Shown: positions 40,953-41,107 of the stretch, one piece after another
Numbering within the stretch: position 1 is the first letter of the stretch
Layout: every line of letters begins with the position of its first letter
Assembly: GCA_015039365.1 (NCBI GenBank)
Contig: WION01000471.1
Location: 1-41,107, forward strand
Direction: 5' to 3'
Source: Amanita rubescens
Taxonomy: Eukaryota > Basidiomycota > Agaricomycetes > Agaricales > Amanitaceae
DNA length: 41,107 bases
Notes under the pieces: generated by a model
What the model saw: the letters and a program-made list of their open reading frames with translations, nothing else
Databases searched by the model: none
Told to the model about the DNA's origin: nothing
Position numbers and translations under genes: made by a program

Positions 40953-41107
40953 CTATCGCCTCGAGAAGGCCTTCTTGTCTTTTGTGCGCCTCCAAATTTC
41001 TGTTCCGCCACGAGATGAATTAGCAACACCGAGTACCTCATTGTACAGGGAGTACAGCACTTATGGCCTTTGCTGTCGCGTCTTCAATCACGGCTGACAC
41101 GGTTTCA
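40953..41107 (-). CDS. possible 3' end of a gene entering from the right edge
   Basis: On the minus strand, 41107-41061 reads ETVSAVIEDATAKAI. A GT-AG intron at 41060-41000 then joins to 40999-40953, reading IWRRTKDKKAFSRR and a stop. The composition is protein-like and the phase fits, but the piece is too short to identify. An alternative frame after the same splice site runs to 40853 and ends LRLRLDIEE. Weak call. Confidence 0.3.

Overview
The window reads as nuclear DNA of a mushroom-forming basidiomycete (Agaricomycetes). The evidence is many short GT-AG introns of about 45-90 nt, fungal NACHT/STAND ATPases, a Pil1-type eisosome gene, a B-type fungal P450 pair, a tRNA-Trp with a short intron, and fossils of an F-box gene and a non-LTR retrotransposon. 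I built the gene models by hand from splice signals, reading phase and family resemblance. No species can be named.

Layout. 1-2.5 kb: a NACHT ATPase gene open at the left edge with a C-terminal extension. 3.1-3.6 kb: a small basidiomycete protein of unknown function. 4.2-5.05 kb: a six-exon secreted Cys-rich protein. 5.2-7.8 kb: a Pil1-like BAR protein with a very long tail. 7.95-8.03 kb: tRNA-Trp. 8.2-22.3 kb: a rearranged, duplication-rich accessory block. It holds an apparently intact P450 (9.7-11.6 kb), a frameshifted tandem copy (13.4-15.2 kb), two smaller P450 fossils, an inverted copy of the P450 5' flank, two tandem NACHT genes with membrane-spanning C-termini (16.3-18.0 and 19.1-21.0 kb), an F-box fossil and a LINE reverse-transcriptase fossil. 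22.3-41 kb: three paralogous RING-finger genes (23.0-24.6 minus, 32.1-34.5 plus, 37.6-40.4 minus), a SET-domain methyltransferase (27.2-28.7 plus), a VAMP7-type R-SNARE (35.5-36.5 minus) and a possible gene end at the right edge (minus).

Most notable: the three RING paralogs each need a 4-nt microexon at the same place in the gene to keep the frame. The microexon sequences differ, but the phase is the same (enters in phase 2, leaves in phase 0). Second is the NACHT pair: compact STAND ATPases with a short Asn-rich N-terminal motif at one end and a hydrophobic, probably multi-spanning domain at the other, lying inside a block of decaying P450 duplicates. The housekeeping genes (Pil1-like, VAMP7, SET, RING family) flank this block. 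Nothing suggests operon-like co-regulation. The P450 and NACHT genes are best read as fast-evolving accessory genes.
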